Shown one piece after another: positions 51,969 through 60,450 of a stretch of 64,000 nt of DNA (positions within the stretch are counted from its first letter, which is position 1; each line of letters begins with the position of its first letter). This stretch comes from Bacillota bacterium. Lineage in GTDB: Bacteria > Bacillota > Clostridia > Lachnospirales > Lachnospiraceae. Position numbers and translations under genes: made by a program. The DNA is taken from contig JAEZTJ010000078.1 in assembly GCA_023421505.1 (NCBI GenBank), forward strand, positions 62,001-126,000, read 5' to 3'. The notes below the pieces were generated by a model. That model was not told the DNA's origin. It made no database searches and was given only the letters and a program-made list of their open reading frames with translations.

Positions 51969-53324
51969 CTACAGCTCAAATTCCGCCTTCGCATCTGCTA
52001 ATGCTTCGTCAAGTCTTGCTATGATATTATCTATATCCTCCGTAGTAATTACTGCAGCAGGCTCAAAACGGATACATTTAGCATTTACCAAGGTACCTGC
52101 CGTCAGTACTCGCCTTGCAAACATTCCCTTTGCAACAGAATAGCCAACCTCGCTGGTTACAAATTCAAGTCCGATCATCAGACCGATACCGCGGACTTCA
52201 TAGATCACCGAAGGATACTTTTGAGCCAATTTCTTAAGTCCTTCTATCAGGTACTTTCCTTTCTGTGCACACTGCCCGGGAATATCGTTTTCCAGCATAT
52301 ACTTAATTGTTGCTATGGCCGCAGAGCAGGCCAGCGGATTACCGCCAAAGGTTGGAGAGCCTAAGAGCCAGGGATTATTAACCAGTTCCTCCGTCCACAT
52401 ATGAGGTCTGCAGATAATACCGGTGATCGGCATAATACCGCCGCCGAAGGCTTTTCCGTAAGTCATGATATCCGGAACCACCTCCTCTGCTTCACAGCGA
52501 AACATTGTTCCGGTTCTACCCATTCCTGTCTGTATTTCATCAAAGATTAGTGCTACACCATATTCATCACAGATTTCTCTTACTTCCTTTAGATAACCCT
52601 TCGGAGGAATAATGATGCCCGCTTCTCCTTGAATTGGCTCTAAAATTACTGCCGCAACGCTTTCCCCGACTGCCTTTAAATTACGAATTGCTTTTTTTAT
52701 ATCCTCCGCAATACCATACTCCACATGCTGTACCTGTTGTACCATCGGTGCATAGGGAACGCGATAGGTACCCTTTCCTGCCATGGACACCGCACCCATG
52801 GATTTACCGTGAAAAGCTCCTAACGTTGAGATATACCATCTGCCGCCAGTAGCAATTCTTGCAAGCTTTAATGCCATCTCAACCGCCTCGGCACCGCCGT
52901 TAGTAAAGAAGCATTTCTCCAAATCTCCCGGTGTGATATCTGCAACCGCTTTTGCAAGGTATCCGCGCAAGGGATCTAATAACTCCTGAGAATGGAGTGC
53001 CTGATGCTCTAATTGCGCTTTCACTGTATCGATGATTTCCTGATTTCTATGCCCGCAGGTATAGATACCGAAGCCGCCCAGACAATCGATGAATTCTTCA
53101 CCGTAAAGACCGGAGCAATAAGCCCCATAATCCTTCCACTCTACAACAGCAGCATTGGTTGAGACTGATTTACGGTATTTTAACCACCCGGGACTTACAT
53201 AGGTATCAAAATATTCTACGGTTTCCTGTGTAATTTCCTTCTTCTCTGTCTCTGTCAGTTCCTCACTATGTATAAATTTGATCACTTTATTTAATTCGTT
53301 TACTACCTGCATTTTATCTCTCAT
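51969..53324 (-). CDS. patA: Putrescine aminotransferase
   Basis: 451 residues, near the 459 of E. coli PatA (YgjG). Class III PLP enzyme: FIDCLGGFGIYTCGHRNQEIIDTV, FFTNGGAEAVEMALK, LGAFHGKSMGA, LEPIQGEAGIIIPP, IFDEIQTGMGRTG and PLP lysine in TYGKAFGGGIMP. The N-terminus (QETVEYFDTYVSPGWLKYRKSV) is specific for the PatA group. It moves an amino group from putrescine to 2-oxoglutarate, giving 4-aminobutyraldehyde. First catabolic enzyme after the PotABCD genes. Confidence 0.92.
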   Translation of the reverse strand: MRDKMQVVNELNKVIKFIHSEELTETEKKEITQETVEYFDTYVSPGWLKYRKSVSTNAAVVEWKDYGAYCSGLYGEEFIDCLGGFGIYTCGHRNQEIIDTVKAQLEHQALHSQELLDPLRGYLAKAVADITPGDLEKCFFTNGGAEAVEMALKLARIATGGRWYISTLGAFHGKSMGAVSMAGKGTYRVPYAPMVQQVQHVEYGIAEDIKKAIRNLKAVGESVAAVILEPIQGEAGIIIPPKGYLKEVREICDEYGVALIFDEIQTGMGRTGTMFRCEAEEVVPDIMTYGKAFGGGIMPITGIICRPHMWTEELVNNPWLLGSPTFGGNPLACSAAIATIKYMLENDIPGQCAQKGKYLIEGLKKLAQKYPSVIYEVRGIGLMIGLEFVTSEVGYSVAKGMFARRVLTAGTLVNAKCIRFEPAAVITTEDIDNIIARLDEALADAKAEFEL

Positions 53325-53394
53325 TTGATTACCTAGCCTTCCATATTAGATCATTTTCTATCTGAACATGACCTATTTTGATATTTCATAAATG

Positions 53395-53460
53395 TCCTCA
53401 TTCCTATGCTGTTTACTCGCATCATAAGTCAGTGGTTACAGTGCAAACTAACTAGTTATG
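53395..53460. repeat. Degenerate hairpin repeat R3
   Basis: CCTCATTCCTATGCTG ... GTGGTTACAGTGCAAACT: a weakened form of R1 and R2 between potD and patA. Confidence 0.35.
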
Positions 53461-53549
53461 TGAACAATCTGGTGGCTCCTCCATATCATAACTTAAATCA
53501 GATCGTTCCTTGTGATGGGAAAGCAACATACAATTCAAATTACATATCA

Positions 53550-54608
53550 TTATTTTGTAAATTCAGCCCACATCTCACTGTAGATGTCAACTGTCTTTCC
53601 AATATTCTTTACATAGGAGCCTTTTGCAATTACCTCTGAAGGGATCATAATAGCCGGATTGCTCTTATAAGCTTCATCCATCAAAGCTGCACCAGCTTTA
53701 TTTGGATTCAAGTAAGGAAATTCACTTACGATCTCCTTATTCACCTCTGCTTTCAAGACATAGTCTATGAATTTGTAAGCATTATCTACGTTCTTGGCAT
53801 CCTTTGTGATACAAAGATTATCAAAGAATAAATACATGCCTTCCTCAGGATAGGCAACAGCAAGCTTCTCATTTTCCTCTAAGGCAATCGCTGCTTCACC
53901 GCTCCAGAATAGACCTGCCGCTGTTTCCTCTGTAATCATAAGGGTCTTAGGTGAATCGCTGTCTAAGCTCTTTATATTCGGCTTTAAGGTTAATAATTTA
54001 TCTTTGATTTTCCCTAATTTTGTCTCGTCCGTTTCGTTCATATCATAGCCCATACTTAAGGAGGTTACACCGATAATTGCTCTGAAGTCGTCAAGCGTAA
54101 CCAAAGAATTAGCATAATCCGGCTTAAAAAGCTCCTCGTAGTGTGTAAAATCCGCACCTTCCGGTACCATATTTGTATTATAAATGATGATTCCGGCACC
54201 TCCCATGTAAGGAATGGAATGCTTATTGTCAGGATCATAGCTGGGATTTAAGTAGGCAGAATCAATATTATCTAGATTAGTAAATTTGGATTGATCTAGT
54301 TCAAGCAATAATCCCTGATTAATCATATTTTCCACCATATAATCACTGGGGCATACGATATCATAGGTTCCGGCAGAGCTGCCTTCCACCTTGGCAAGCA
54401 TTTCCTCATTGTTGGAATAGGTCTGCATCTGAACCTTGATACCTGTTTCTTTCTCAAAGCCTGTAATGACGGAGTCCGGAATATACTCCGTCCACATAAA
54501 TAAGTTAAGTGTCCCCTTACCGCTGCCGTCGCTCTTACCGCAGGCATTTAAAGCTAATGTAAATAGGATTAATAGCGCCACTGTAGTTAATTTTTTATAT
54601 CTCTTCAT
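53550..54608 (-). CDS. potD: Spermidine/putrescine-binding lipoprotein
   Basis: 352 residues. Lipoprotein signal with ALNAC lipobox. The mature part has the PotD/PotF signatures LNLFMWTEYIPDSVITGFEKETG, YDIVCPSDYMVENMINQGLL and VPEGADFTHYEELF. It captures polyamines outside the membrane for PotBC. The second ATG is chosen with GAGG 6 nt upstream; the first ATG belongs to the end of hairpin repeat R2. The preference between putrescine and spermidine cannot be read with certainty, but the catabolic genes suggest putrescine. Confidence 0.92.
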   Translation of the reverse strand: MKRYKKLTTVALLILFTLALNACGKSDGSGKGTLNLFMWTEYIPDSVITGFEKETGIKVQMQTYSNNEEMLAKVEGSSAGTYDIVCPSDYMVENMINQGLLLELDQSKFTNLDNIDSAYLNPSYDPDNKHSIPYMGGAGIIIYNTNMVPEGADFTHYEELFKPDYANSLVTLDDFRAIIGVTSLSMGYDMNETDETKLGKIKDKLLTLKPNIKSLDSDSPKTLMITEETAAGLFWSGEAAIALEENEKLAVAYPEEGMYLFFDNLCITKDAKNVDNAYKFIDYVLKAEVNKEIVSEFPYLNPNKAGAALMDEAYKSNPAIMIPSEVIAKGSYVKNIGKTVDIYSEMWAEFTK

Positions 54609-54613
54609 AATTT

Positions 54614-54692
54614 TCCTCATTTCTGCGCTGCTTTTTATCCATCATAAGTTTGTGGTTGCAACGCGGACACAAACTTGTTAAGTGTAAGATTT
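54614..54692. repeat. Hairpin repeat R2 (SD donor of potD)
   Basis: TCTGCGCTGC (54622-54631) and GCAACGCGGA (54658-54667), with G-U pairs keeping the stem. Minus-strand end AAATGAGG gives the potD ribosome site. The tail AAACTTGTTAAGTGTAAGATT matches the tails of repeats near 29180 and 33600. Confidence 0.6.
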
Positions 54693-54696
54693 ACTC

Positions 54697-55491
54697 TTAT
54701 TTATTTTTTGCATTCTTTTTATCTCTTTGTGTAAATACCACCACAAATATTGTAACCGCTAATACTAAAGTAGATAGTGCATAAACATCCGGTGTAATTC
54801 CTGTCTTGGTAAGCTCCATAACCTTAAGCGGAAAGGTATTGCTCCCCGGTCCTGTAGTAAAAAAGCTGATAATGATATCATCTACCGAGAGGGTAAAGGA
54901 TAAAAAGGCTCCTGCGATAACACCGGGCAGAATGATTGGCAGGGTTACCGTAAAAAATGTCTTAATCCTTCCGGCACCCAGATCCATTGCTGCTTCCTCC
55001 ACCGACTTATCGAAGCCGGCAAATCTTGCATTCACCGTAAATACGACAAAGGGAATACAGAAGGTGGCATGTGCAATAATTAAAGATACCAAACCCATCG
55101 GGATCTGGGAAATATTAAAAATTGCGAGCAGAGAAATACCAAGTACAATCTCCGGAATAACTACCGGAATATATAAAAGCGTATCAAGAATGCCTTTTCC
55201 CTTAAATTTATATTTGGACATGCCATAGGAGGCCAGGGTTCCAACAATTGTTGCGAGCAAAGTACTTGCAAGTCCTACGATTAAGGTATTGCCATAGGCC
55301 TCAAGTAACGGTTCATTTTGAAACAGTTCCTTATACCACTTTAAGGTGAAGCCTTCAAATACAATATTTCTTTTGGAGGTATTAAAGGAAAACAATACAA
55401 CAATTCCAATCGGTAGATAGAGAAATGCGTAAATAAAAATATCGTAGATATTTGTAAATGCCTTTCCAACACTCTTTTTTCTTTCTCCCAA
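54697..55491 (-). CDS. potC: Polyamine ABC transporter permease
   Basis: 264 residues, six helices. ABC permease loop EEAAMDLGAGRIKTFFTVTLPIILPGVIAGAF and the N-terminal YLPIGIVVLFSFNTSKRN are typical of PotC. A TTG start directly follows the potB stop, with GGGGTGATG as SD. Forms the membrane channel with PotB. Confidence 0.92.
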   Translation of the reverse strand: MGERKKSVGKAFTNIYDIFIYAFLYLPIGIVVLFSFNTSKRNIVFEGFTLKWYKELFQNEPLLEAYGNTLIVGLASTLLATIVGTLASYGMSKYKFKGKGILDTLLYIPVVIPEIVLGISLLAIFNISQIPMGLVSLIIAHATFCIPFVVFTVNARFAGFDKSVEEAAMDLGAGRIKTFFTVTLPIILPGVIAGAFLSFTLSVDDIIISFFTTGPGSNTFPLKVMELTKTGITPDVYALSTLVLAVTIFVVVFTQRDKKNAKNK

Positions 55492-56361
55492 CTACATCAC
55501 CCCCAGGTCTTTGATCTCTCCACCTAATTTCTTATAGATTGAGACCAGGATAATAATTAAGACAATGAGCAGCATAGATAAGGCGGCACCAAAGGGCCAA
55601 TTATTGGCTGCCTTAAATTGATTCTCAATGAGATTACCAATGAGCTGCGATTTTCCGCCTCCCATGATATCCGATACGAAGAAATAACCTAGAGAAGGGA
55701 TAAAAACAAGTATGGTCCCTGAGAATATTCCCGGTGAGGTTAACGGCAGCGTCATATGTAAGAAGGTCTTAACACGGTTTGCACCCAAATCATTAGAAGC
55801 CTCCAGAAGACTAAAATCCAGTTTATCTATGGTAGCAAACAGCGGCAGCACCATATAGGGAAACAGGATGTATACCATGCCTAGTAAGACTGCTCCTCTG
55901 GTATAAAGTATTTCTAAAGGCTGATTAATAAGATGAAGATTAACCAGTACCGTATTAAGAAGACCTGTTTTACCAAGTATCGTCTTCCAGCCATTCAGTC
56001 GAATCAATGAATTCGTCCAAAACGGTACCATTAGCATGATCATCATCAGTGCTTTCTTCCTCTTATTTGCCCTTGCCATATGATAAGCAAACGGATATCC
56101 GAATAAAATACATAATACGGTAGTAAGCAACGCGAGTAGAAAGGAATTCGTATATATCTCAACATAAGTCGGATTGAATAATTCCTTATAATTAATAAGT
56201 GAGAATTGATATACTACGTTATATCCGTCTGTCGTAAGAAAACTCAAATAAAATACATAAATTAAAGGTGCTGCAACCAGTAGCATCAGCCAAAGGGTAA
56301 CCGGTGAAACAGTGGTAAGAAGCGGGATAGTTTTATTGCGAAATTTGTGGCTCTTCTTCAT
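55492..56361 (-). CDS. potB: Polyamine ABC transporter permease
   Basis: 289 residues, six helices. Permease loop LLEASNDLGANRVKTFLHMTLPLTSPGIFSGTILVFIPSLG and FWTNSLIRLNGWKTILG match PotB/PotH. The ATG follows the potA stop directly, with GGGAGG as SD. Co-transcribed with potA, potC and potD. Confidence 0.92.
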   Translation of the reverse strand: MKKSHKFRNKTIPLLTTVSPVTLWLMLLVAAPLIYVFYLSFLTTDGYNVVYQFSLINYKELFNPTYVEIYTNSFLLALLTTVLCILFGYPFAYHMARANKRKKALMMIMLMVPFWTNSLIRLNGWKTILGKTGLLNTVLVNLHLINQPLEILYTRGAVLLGMVYILFPYMVLPLFATIDKLDFSLLEASNDLGANRVKTFLHMTLPLTSPGIFSGTILVFIPSLGYFFVSDIMGGGKSQLIGNLIENQFKAANNWPFGAALSMLLIVLIIILVSIYKKLGGEIKDLGVM

Positions 56362-57495
56362 CTAATTCCCTCCCAAGTTCACATTCTCAATTACATTATG
56401 GATTAAATGTGCTCTGGACTTCATGATTACGACATCCTCCAAATCCCAATAGATATAAACTATGTCTCCAACCCGCGGTATCTCATCCCTATCCATTCTG
56501 CTTAATTTAAGTACCTGGCCATTCCCCATAACAATATTACTTTTTATGATATTTCCAACATAAATCTGTTCCTTTACTACCCCTTGAATAGTAAAGCCTT
56601 TGACCTCTTCCTTAGAATATTTTAATTTTTCAGGTCTGACACAGGCATAAACCATCTCTGCTTCTTTAAAGCTTATATCCGCTTCCACCTGAGCGAGTGC
56701 TTCCCCTACCTCCAGTCTTAATCCCACTACATCCTCAGACTGCATTTTGATTGTTGCTTCAAAAATATTCGATTCGCCAATAAAATCTGCTACAAATCTC
56801 GTCTTCGGCTTATCATAGATACCTTCGGGTGTGTCGAGCTGATCCAAATAACCCTGATTCATGATCGCTATTCTATCACTCATCGTCAGGGCCTCCTCCT
56901 GATCATGTGTAACATAGATAAAGGTAATTCCAAGCTTTCTCTGGAGATTCTTCAGCTCCAGCTGCATCTCCTTCCTTAACTTTAAATCCAAGGCTCCTAA
57001 CGGTTCATCTAACAGTAGAACTTTAGGATTATTAATCAGTGCTCTGGCAATGGCCACCCTCTGCTTCTGTCCGCCGGAAAGCTGACTCGGATATCTTTTA
57101 TCATAGCCATTCAGCTGAACCAGCTCCAGCATCTCCTGAACCCGTCTTTTTATCTCATTTTTCGCTACCTTTTTCATTTTTAAGCCATATGCAATATTGT
57201 GAAAGATATTCAGATGAGGAAATAGTGCATAGCTTTGAAACACCGTGTTGACATTACGTTCATAGGGCTCCTTCTCCTCGACACTTTCCCCTTCAATTAA
57301 GATCTGTCCGCCTGACGCCTCTTCAAAGCCGCCTATCATCCTTAAAAGTGTTGTTTTTCCGCAACCGGACGGACCAAGCATTGTTAGAAATTCACCTTCA
57401 AAGATTTCAAGGTTTAAATCATGTACGACATGATTGTCACCATATTTTTTATTAACATTTTTAATTTCAACAATTGCCTTTCTTTCTCGAGTCAT
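56362..57495 (-). CDS. potA: Polyamine ABC transporter ATPase
   Basis: 377 residues from the ATG with AAGGAG 8 nt upstream; a GTG 9 nt earlier is less likely. P-loop GPSGCGKTT, signature LSGGQKQRVAIARAL, Walker B LLLDEPLGALD, H-loop THDQEEA, and a C-terminal TOBE domain (CVRPEKLKYS, GNIIKSNIVMGNG). Drives polyamine import through PotBC. First gene of the pot operon; the terminator of the P-II gene lies just upstream. Confidence 0.94.
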   Translation of the reverse strand: MTRERKAIVEIKNVNKKYGDNHVVHDLNLEIFEGEFLTMLGPSGCGKTTLLRMIGGFEEASGGQILIEGESVEEKEPYERNVNTVFQSYALFPHLNIFHNIAYGLKMKKVAKNEIKRRVQEMLELVQLNGYDKRYPSQLSGGQKQRVAIARALINNPKVLLLDEPLGALDLKLRKEMQLELKNLQRKLGITFIYVTHDQEEALTMSDRIAIMNQGYLDQLDTPEGIYDKPKTRFVADFIGESNIFEATIKMQSEDVVGLRLEVGEALAQVEADISFKEAEMVYACVRPEKLKYSKEEVKGFTIQGVVKEQIYVGNIIKSNIVMGNGQVLKLSRMDRDEIPRVGDIVYIYWDLEDVVIMKSRAHLIHNVIENVNLGGN

Positions 57496-57603
57496 CCTGA
57501 TCACTCCTTCTGTAGAGTTATTTTATCCGATTTAATATATAATGCTTTTCACCTCCGATGAAATCTTCGAAGTTATTAATAGAACTTCATTCCTTATTTT
57601 GAA

Positions 57604-57634
57604 AAAGGTGCTGACTCAATCAGTCAGCACCTTT
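57604..57634 (-). terminator. Terminator of the P-II gene
   Basis: Perfect 13-bp stem AAAGGTGCTGACT / AGTCAGCACCTTT with a 5-nt loop and TTTTTC on the minus strand. Confidence 0.85.
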
Positions 57635-57652
57635 GCTTTATATTAATTTTTA

Positions 57653-57997
57653 TTAAATTGCATCATTTCCTCTTTCGCCGGTTCGAATTCTCATAACATC
57701 TTCAACTCTTTTTATAATAACCTTACCGTCACCGACCTGCCCGGTAGCTACCTTATCCCGGATGTCGAGTAGTATTTCTTCTACCAGAGTGTCTTTTACC
57801 ACTGCCTCAATCCTAATCTTCGGAATTAAATTGATGGAGGTGCGCAGGCCCTTAAATTCCACCGGTGAGGTATCGCCGAGTTGAATTCCGCAGCCCATAA
57901 TGCTCATAACCGACATTCCGCCGCAGCCATGCTTTTGTAAAATCTCTTTCACCACTTCAAGCTTCTCCGGTTTAATATACATGGTAATCTCTTTCAT
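57653..57997 (-). CDS. P-II-family signal protein with atypical T-loop
   Basis: 114 residues. P-II fold: ITMYIKPEKLEVVKEILQKHGCGGMSV, the ATP-binding C-terminal end TGQVGDGKVIIKRVEDVMRIRTGERGNDAI. The T-loop (about 36-56) reads GCGIQLGDTSPVEFKGLRTS, about two residues longer than in GlnB and without the uridylylated Tyr51 (EYRG is replaced by EFKG). P-II proteins sense 2-oxoglutarate and ATP/ADP and bind transporters or enzymes. Its position before the polyamine operon, not beside amtB, suggests a polyamine- or GABA-linked role. Own terminator. Confidence 0.88.
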   Translation of the reverse strand: MKEITMYIKPEKLEVVKEILQKHGCGGMSVMSIMGCGIQLGDTSPVEFKGLRTSINLIPKIRIEAVVKDTLVEEILLDIRDKVATGQVGDGKVIIKRVEDVMRIRTGERGNDAI

Positions 57998-58067
57998 AAC
58001 GTTTCCTTTCCTCCTTAAATGATATTGAAGTAGTCATACAGGACCTTACTATCCTATATGAAAAAAA

Positions 58068-58099
58068 GCGTTTAAGACGAACTTAATCTTCTTAAACGC
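58068..58099 (-). terminator. Terminator of the XRE-cupin regulator
   Basis: Stem GCGTTTAAGA / TCTTAAACGC, 12-nt loop, followed by TTTTTTT on the minus strand. Confidence 0.85.
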
Positions 58100-58229
58100 A
58101 TTTGTTTGATCAAATGTTACATATAAAATTTAATTTAAAAAATAAGATAAATAATAACTTATTCATTGCTATGTTTAAGTGGATTATAACAACTGTGCGT
58201 TATATTGTCAATTATAATTTTTTAAATGT

Positions 58230-58784
58230 TTAACTCCAGGTAAAGGTCACACTAAATTTAACCATTTGATCGGTAAGATTAATGTACTCATGTTTACAAT
58301 TCGTAGGAAAACGAATGGAATTTTCCTCTGCTATATCATAGGTTAACTCATCTACTCTGACAGTTAAGCAGCCAGAAAATACGGTTAGATACTCATAGGT
58401 ATTATCACCGTGGCTTTCGGAAAGATAGCTGGAGTGTGCCTCTAGATTCATCATGTAGATTTCGAAGGTACGATCCTCCTCATACGGAAAATACTCATAC
58501 GCTTTATATTCTGCCCCTTCGCTGATATAAGAGGGGGTAAGCTTCTCTTTGCTCACAAGGACTACATCATTCTTAGCTGCTGTAATTAAGGAGTTGAAGG
58601 AAATCCTTAATCCGCTTACTAATTTGCCCAGTGTTTCTACCGTCGGTATGGATACGCCGCGCTCTATCTGCCCAAGCATACTCTTACTGATACCGGTTTG
58701 CTTCGCCACATCATCCAGACTCATTTCCCGAGATTTACGTATTCTTTTTAGATTTCTTGATACATTCTGGGTAATATATTCCAT
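58230..58784 (-). CDS. XRE-cupin regulator (PuuR-like)
   Basis: 184 residues. Helix-turn-helix at 12-66 (LKRIRKSREMSLDDVAKQTGISKSMLGQIERGVSIPTVETLGKLV) and a C-terminal cupin (about 108-180: HGDNTYEYLTVFSGCLTVRVDELTYDIAEENSIRFPTNCKHEYINL). PuuR of E. coli has the same layout and represses putrescine use. Located upstream of the P-II gene and pot operon, it is the likely local regulator, with a small-molecule ligand in the cupin barrel. AAGGAG precedes the ATG. Confidence 0.87.
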   Translation of the reverse strand: MEYITQNVSRNLKRIRKSREMSLDDVAKQTGISKSMLGQIERGVSIPTVETLGKLVSGLRISFNSLITAAKNDVVLVSKEKLTPSYISEGAEYKAYEYFPYEEDRTFEIYMMNLEAHSSYLSESHGDNTYEYLTVFSGCLTVRVDELTYDIAEENSIRFPTNCKHEYINLTDQMVKFSVTFTWS

Positions 58785-59019
58785 CGGCAGCTCCTTTTAG
58801 CTATAGCATGAAAGTTGAAATATAATATCTGTTCATTTTTTCTGTGCGTTTTAACGCATTCATTATAACAGAACTGAGAATATAGTCAAGGACAAATTCG
58901 CTTAAGGTAATTTTTATCTGATTAATGATAATTCTATTGATCTGATGAAAGGTATATTTTAGCAGTTCACATTAAATTCACTTTAATTTTCCCATAGATT
59001 TCTGATTTTAATCAAAAAG
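58785..59019. other. Promoter region of the XRE-cupin gene
   Basis: AT-rich, no ORF. No clear palindrome was found. Confidence 0.3.
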
Positions 59020-59065
59020 AAACAGCCGCATGTCTTTGTGAATTTACAAAGTATGAAGGCTGTTT
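59020..59065 (-). terminator. Terminator of the small membrane protein operon
   Basis: Arms AAACAGCC / GGCTGTTT enclosing CTTTGT/ACAAAG, then CTTTTTG on the minus strand. Confidence 0.75.
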
Positions 59066-59080
59066 TAAATGTTCCATTTT

Positions 59081-59284
59081 TTAATTGATCTTATATGGAT
59101 TTTTCTCTTTTAATAAACAATAAAACAAAAAAATTAACCATAATATCATTGATACTATGAAAAACCCTTCACAGAAACCCCTGGTAAAATCAGTTATTGA
59201 GTGTCTGAATATACGGCTGATGATCAGTAGTATCGCTCCTACTAAATAGATTATCGTGATGTATAATTGAAATTTTTTATTCAT
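59081..59284 (-). CDS. Small two-helix membrane protein
   Basis: 67 residues: helices LYITIIYLVGAILLIISRIF and GFFIVSMILWLIFLFYCLL. GGAGGT precedes the ATG. Third in a row of small membrane proteins after an HTH gene. Family not recognised. Confidence 0.6.
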   Translation of the reverse strand: MNKKFQLYITIIYLVGAILLIISRIFRHSITDFTRGFCEGFFIVSMILWLIFLFYCLLKEKNPYKIN

Positions 59285-59332
59285 TTCTTACCTCCAAAGC
59301 TTTTACTTTCCTAACATTACATTAAAAGAGGA

Positions 59333-59542
59333 TTATATCCTTTTGATTAATGATTTCTTCCAATTCTTAAATTTAGATATATCATGATTAAGCTCTATTG
59401 CCCCCATGATATAGCAGGCTATGGAGATTCCAATTAAAAAACCTGATATAAAATGCGGTACTTCAAAGAATTGTTTCGTAATGCTGAAAATCGCATAAAA
59501 CAGTAAACCCATCTTGATTTTGTTGTTGATTTTATTTTTCAT
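59333..59542 (-). CDS. Small membrane protein
   Basis: 69 residues with two hydrophobic segments (GLLFYAIFSITKQFF, FISGFLIGISIACYIMGAIEL) and a basic C-terminus. GAGGT lies upstream. Probably related in topology to its downstream neighbour; both have a short loop between the helices with a VPHFISGFL / TDFTRGFCEGF-like segment. Function unknown. Confidence 0.6.
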   Translation of the reverse strand: MKNKINNKIKMGLLFYAIFSITKQFFEVPHFISGFLIGISIACYIMGAIELNHDISKFKNWKKSLIKRI

Positions 59543-59547
59543 GATAC

Positions 59548-60027
59548 TTACATACCTCTTTCATATATTTTATATGTTACCAAATACGCAAACAGGAAGA
59601 TACTAATTAGGAAAAATAATACTTTAACCAGTATTGGATAAAAGAGTCCACCTATTAGCCCTATTGCGTATAAACCTATCAACAAAATAATAGTAGCCGT
59701 ACGTAATGCTTTACGATTAATCTCCTGTAGCCTTTCATCTGTATTAGATAATCGGTCTTTCTTTATTTTTTCTTCATCCGTTAGTATCCTCTTATTTTTG
59801 ATCCAAATTACAATGGCAGCTGCAGAAAGCCCTGCTCCTGCTCCTGTGTATACACCCAGCATACTATCATCGACCTTTACCGACCATAGATTTTTTGCAA
59901 GTAATGATACTGCCAAAGTTATACTTCCAAGAATAAATAGCAGAAGCATAATTCTCATTCTTTGCCTGATAATTTTTTTGTATGCTTCATTATTACTTGC
60001 TTTGCTTCCACAGAATAGTCCCATCAT
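59548..60027 (-). CDS. Membrane protein of an HTH-linked operon (DUF2178-like)
   Basis: 159 residues, four helices in two pairs (MLLLFILGSITLAVSLLAKNLW, GVYTGAGAGLSAAAIVIWI, TATIILLIGLYAIGLIGGLFY, VLFFLISIFLFAYLVTYKIYE) with the cytoplasmic LSNTDERLQEINRKALRTA between. This loop is typical of DUF2178-like proteins that follow small HTH regulators. Its start overlaps the HTH stop by 4 nt. Confidence 0.7.
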   Translation of the reverse strand: MMGLFCGSKASNNEAYKKIIRQRMRIMLLLFILGSITLAVSLLAKNLWSVKVDDSMLGVYTGAGAGLSAAAIVIWIKNKRILTDEEKIKKDRLSNTDERLQEINRKALRTATIILLIGLYAIGLIGGLFYPILVKVLFFLISIFLFAYLVTYKIYERGM

Positions 60028-60233
60028 ATGTTCTCATCCTCCTGATCAAATATAAAAATGTCCTCGATAGAAACTCCAAAAAACTGGGCAATCTTATGAG
60101 CCAATACTAGAGATGCTTTATATTTCCCATTCTCAAGAGAGATTACCGTCTGCCTTGTCACATTTACTGCATCAGCTAGTTCATTCTGTGTTACTTTTCT
60201 TGCTTTTCTCAATTCCTGTATTCTTGTCTGCAA
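60024..60233 (-). CDS. Small XRE/Cro-type regulator
   Basis: 69 residues from a TTG that follows AAGGGTGAG; the product MQTRIQELRKARKVTQNELADAVNVTRQTVISLE... (given in part) then matches family N-termini. A GTG 15 nt upstream lacks an SD. HTH at about 11-32; C-terminal GVSIEDIFIF. Members of this YqaE/YozG-like class pair with membrane proteins. Two 20-bp direct repeats upstream are likely operators. Confidence 0.85.
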   Translation of the reverse strand: MQTRIQELRKARKVTQNELADAVNVTRQTVISLENGKYKASLVLAHKIAQFFGVSIEDIFIFDQEDENI

Positions 60234-60248
60234 TATCTCACCCTTCAC

Positions 60249-60291
60249 TAGTATAGTATACTTTACATTTTTAGTATAGTACGCTTTACAT
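60249..60291 (-). promoter_or_regulatory. Duplicated 20-bp boxes before the HTH gene
   Basis: TAGTATAGTATACTTTACAT (60249-60268) and TAGTATAGTACGCTTTACAT (60272-60291), 18 of 20 identical, 23 bp apart. Spacing and position suit two repressor dimers for autoregulation. Confidence 0.65.
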
Positions 60292-60404
60292 TAGATGTCA
60301 ATTATATTTTACTTTATTCTATATAATGTAGATTTTACTTTAATCTATAGATGCAATGCCTTTATCACTTTACAATAATAAGACCTCCCTCTATGAATAA
60401 AAAT

Positions 60405-60442
60405 GGAGCGGTTTCATCATTAATAAATAATGAAACTGCTCC
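60405..60442 (-). terminator. Terminator of the serine dehydratase operon
   Basis: GGAGCGGTTTCAT / ATGAAACTGCTCC with one G-U, 12-nt loop and ATTTTTATT on the minus strand. Confidence 0.85.
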
Positions 60443-60450
60443 CAACTTTG

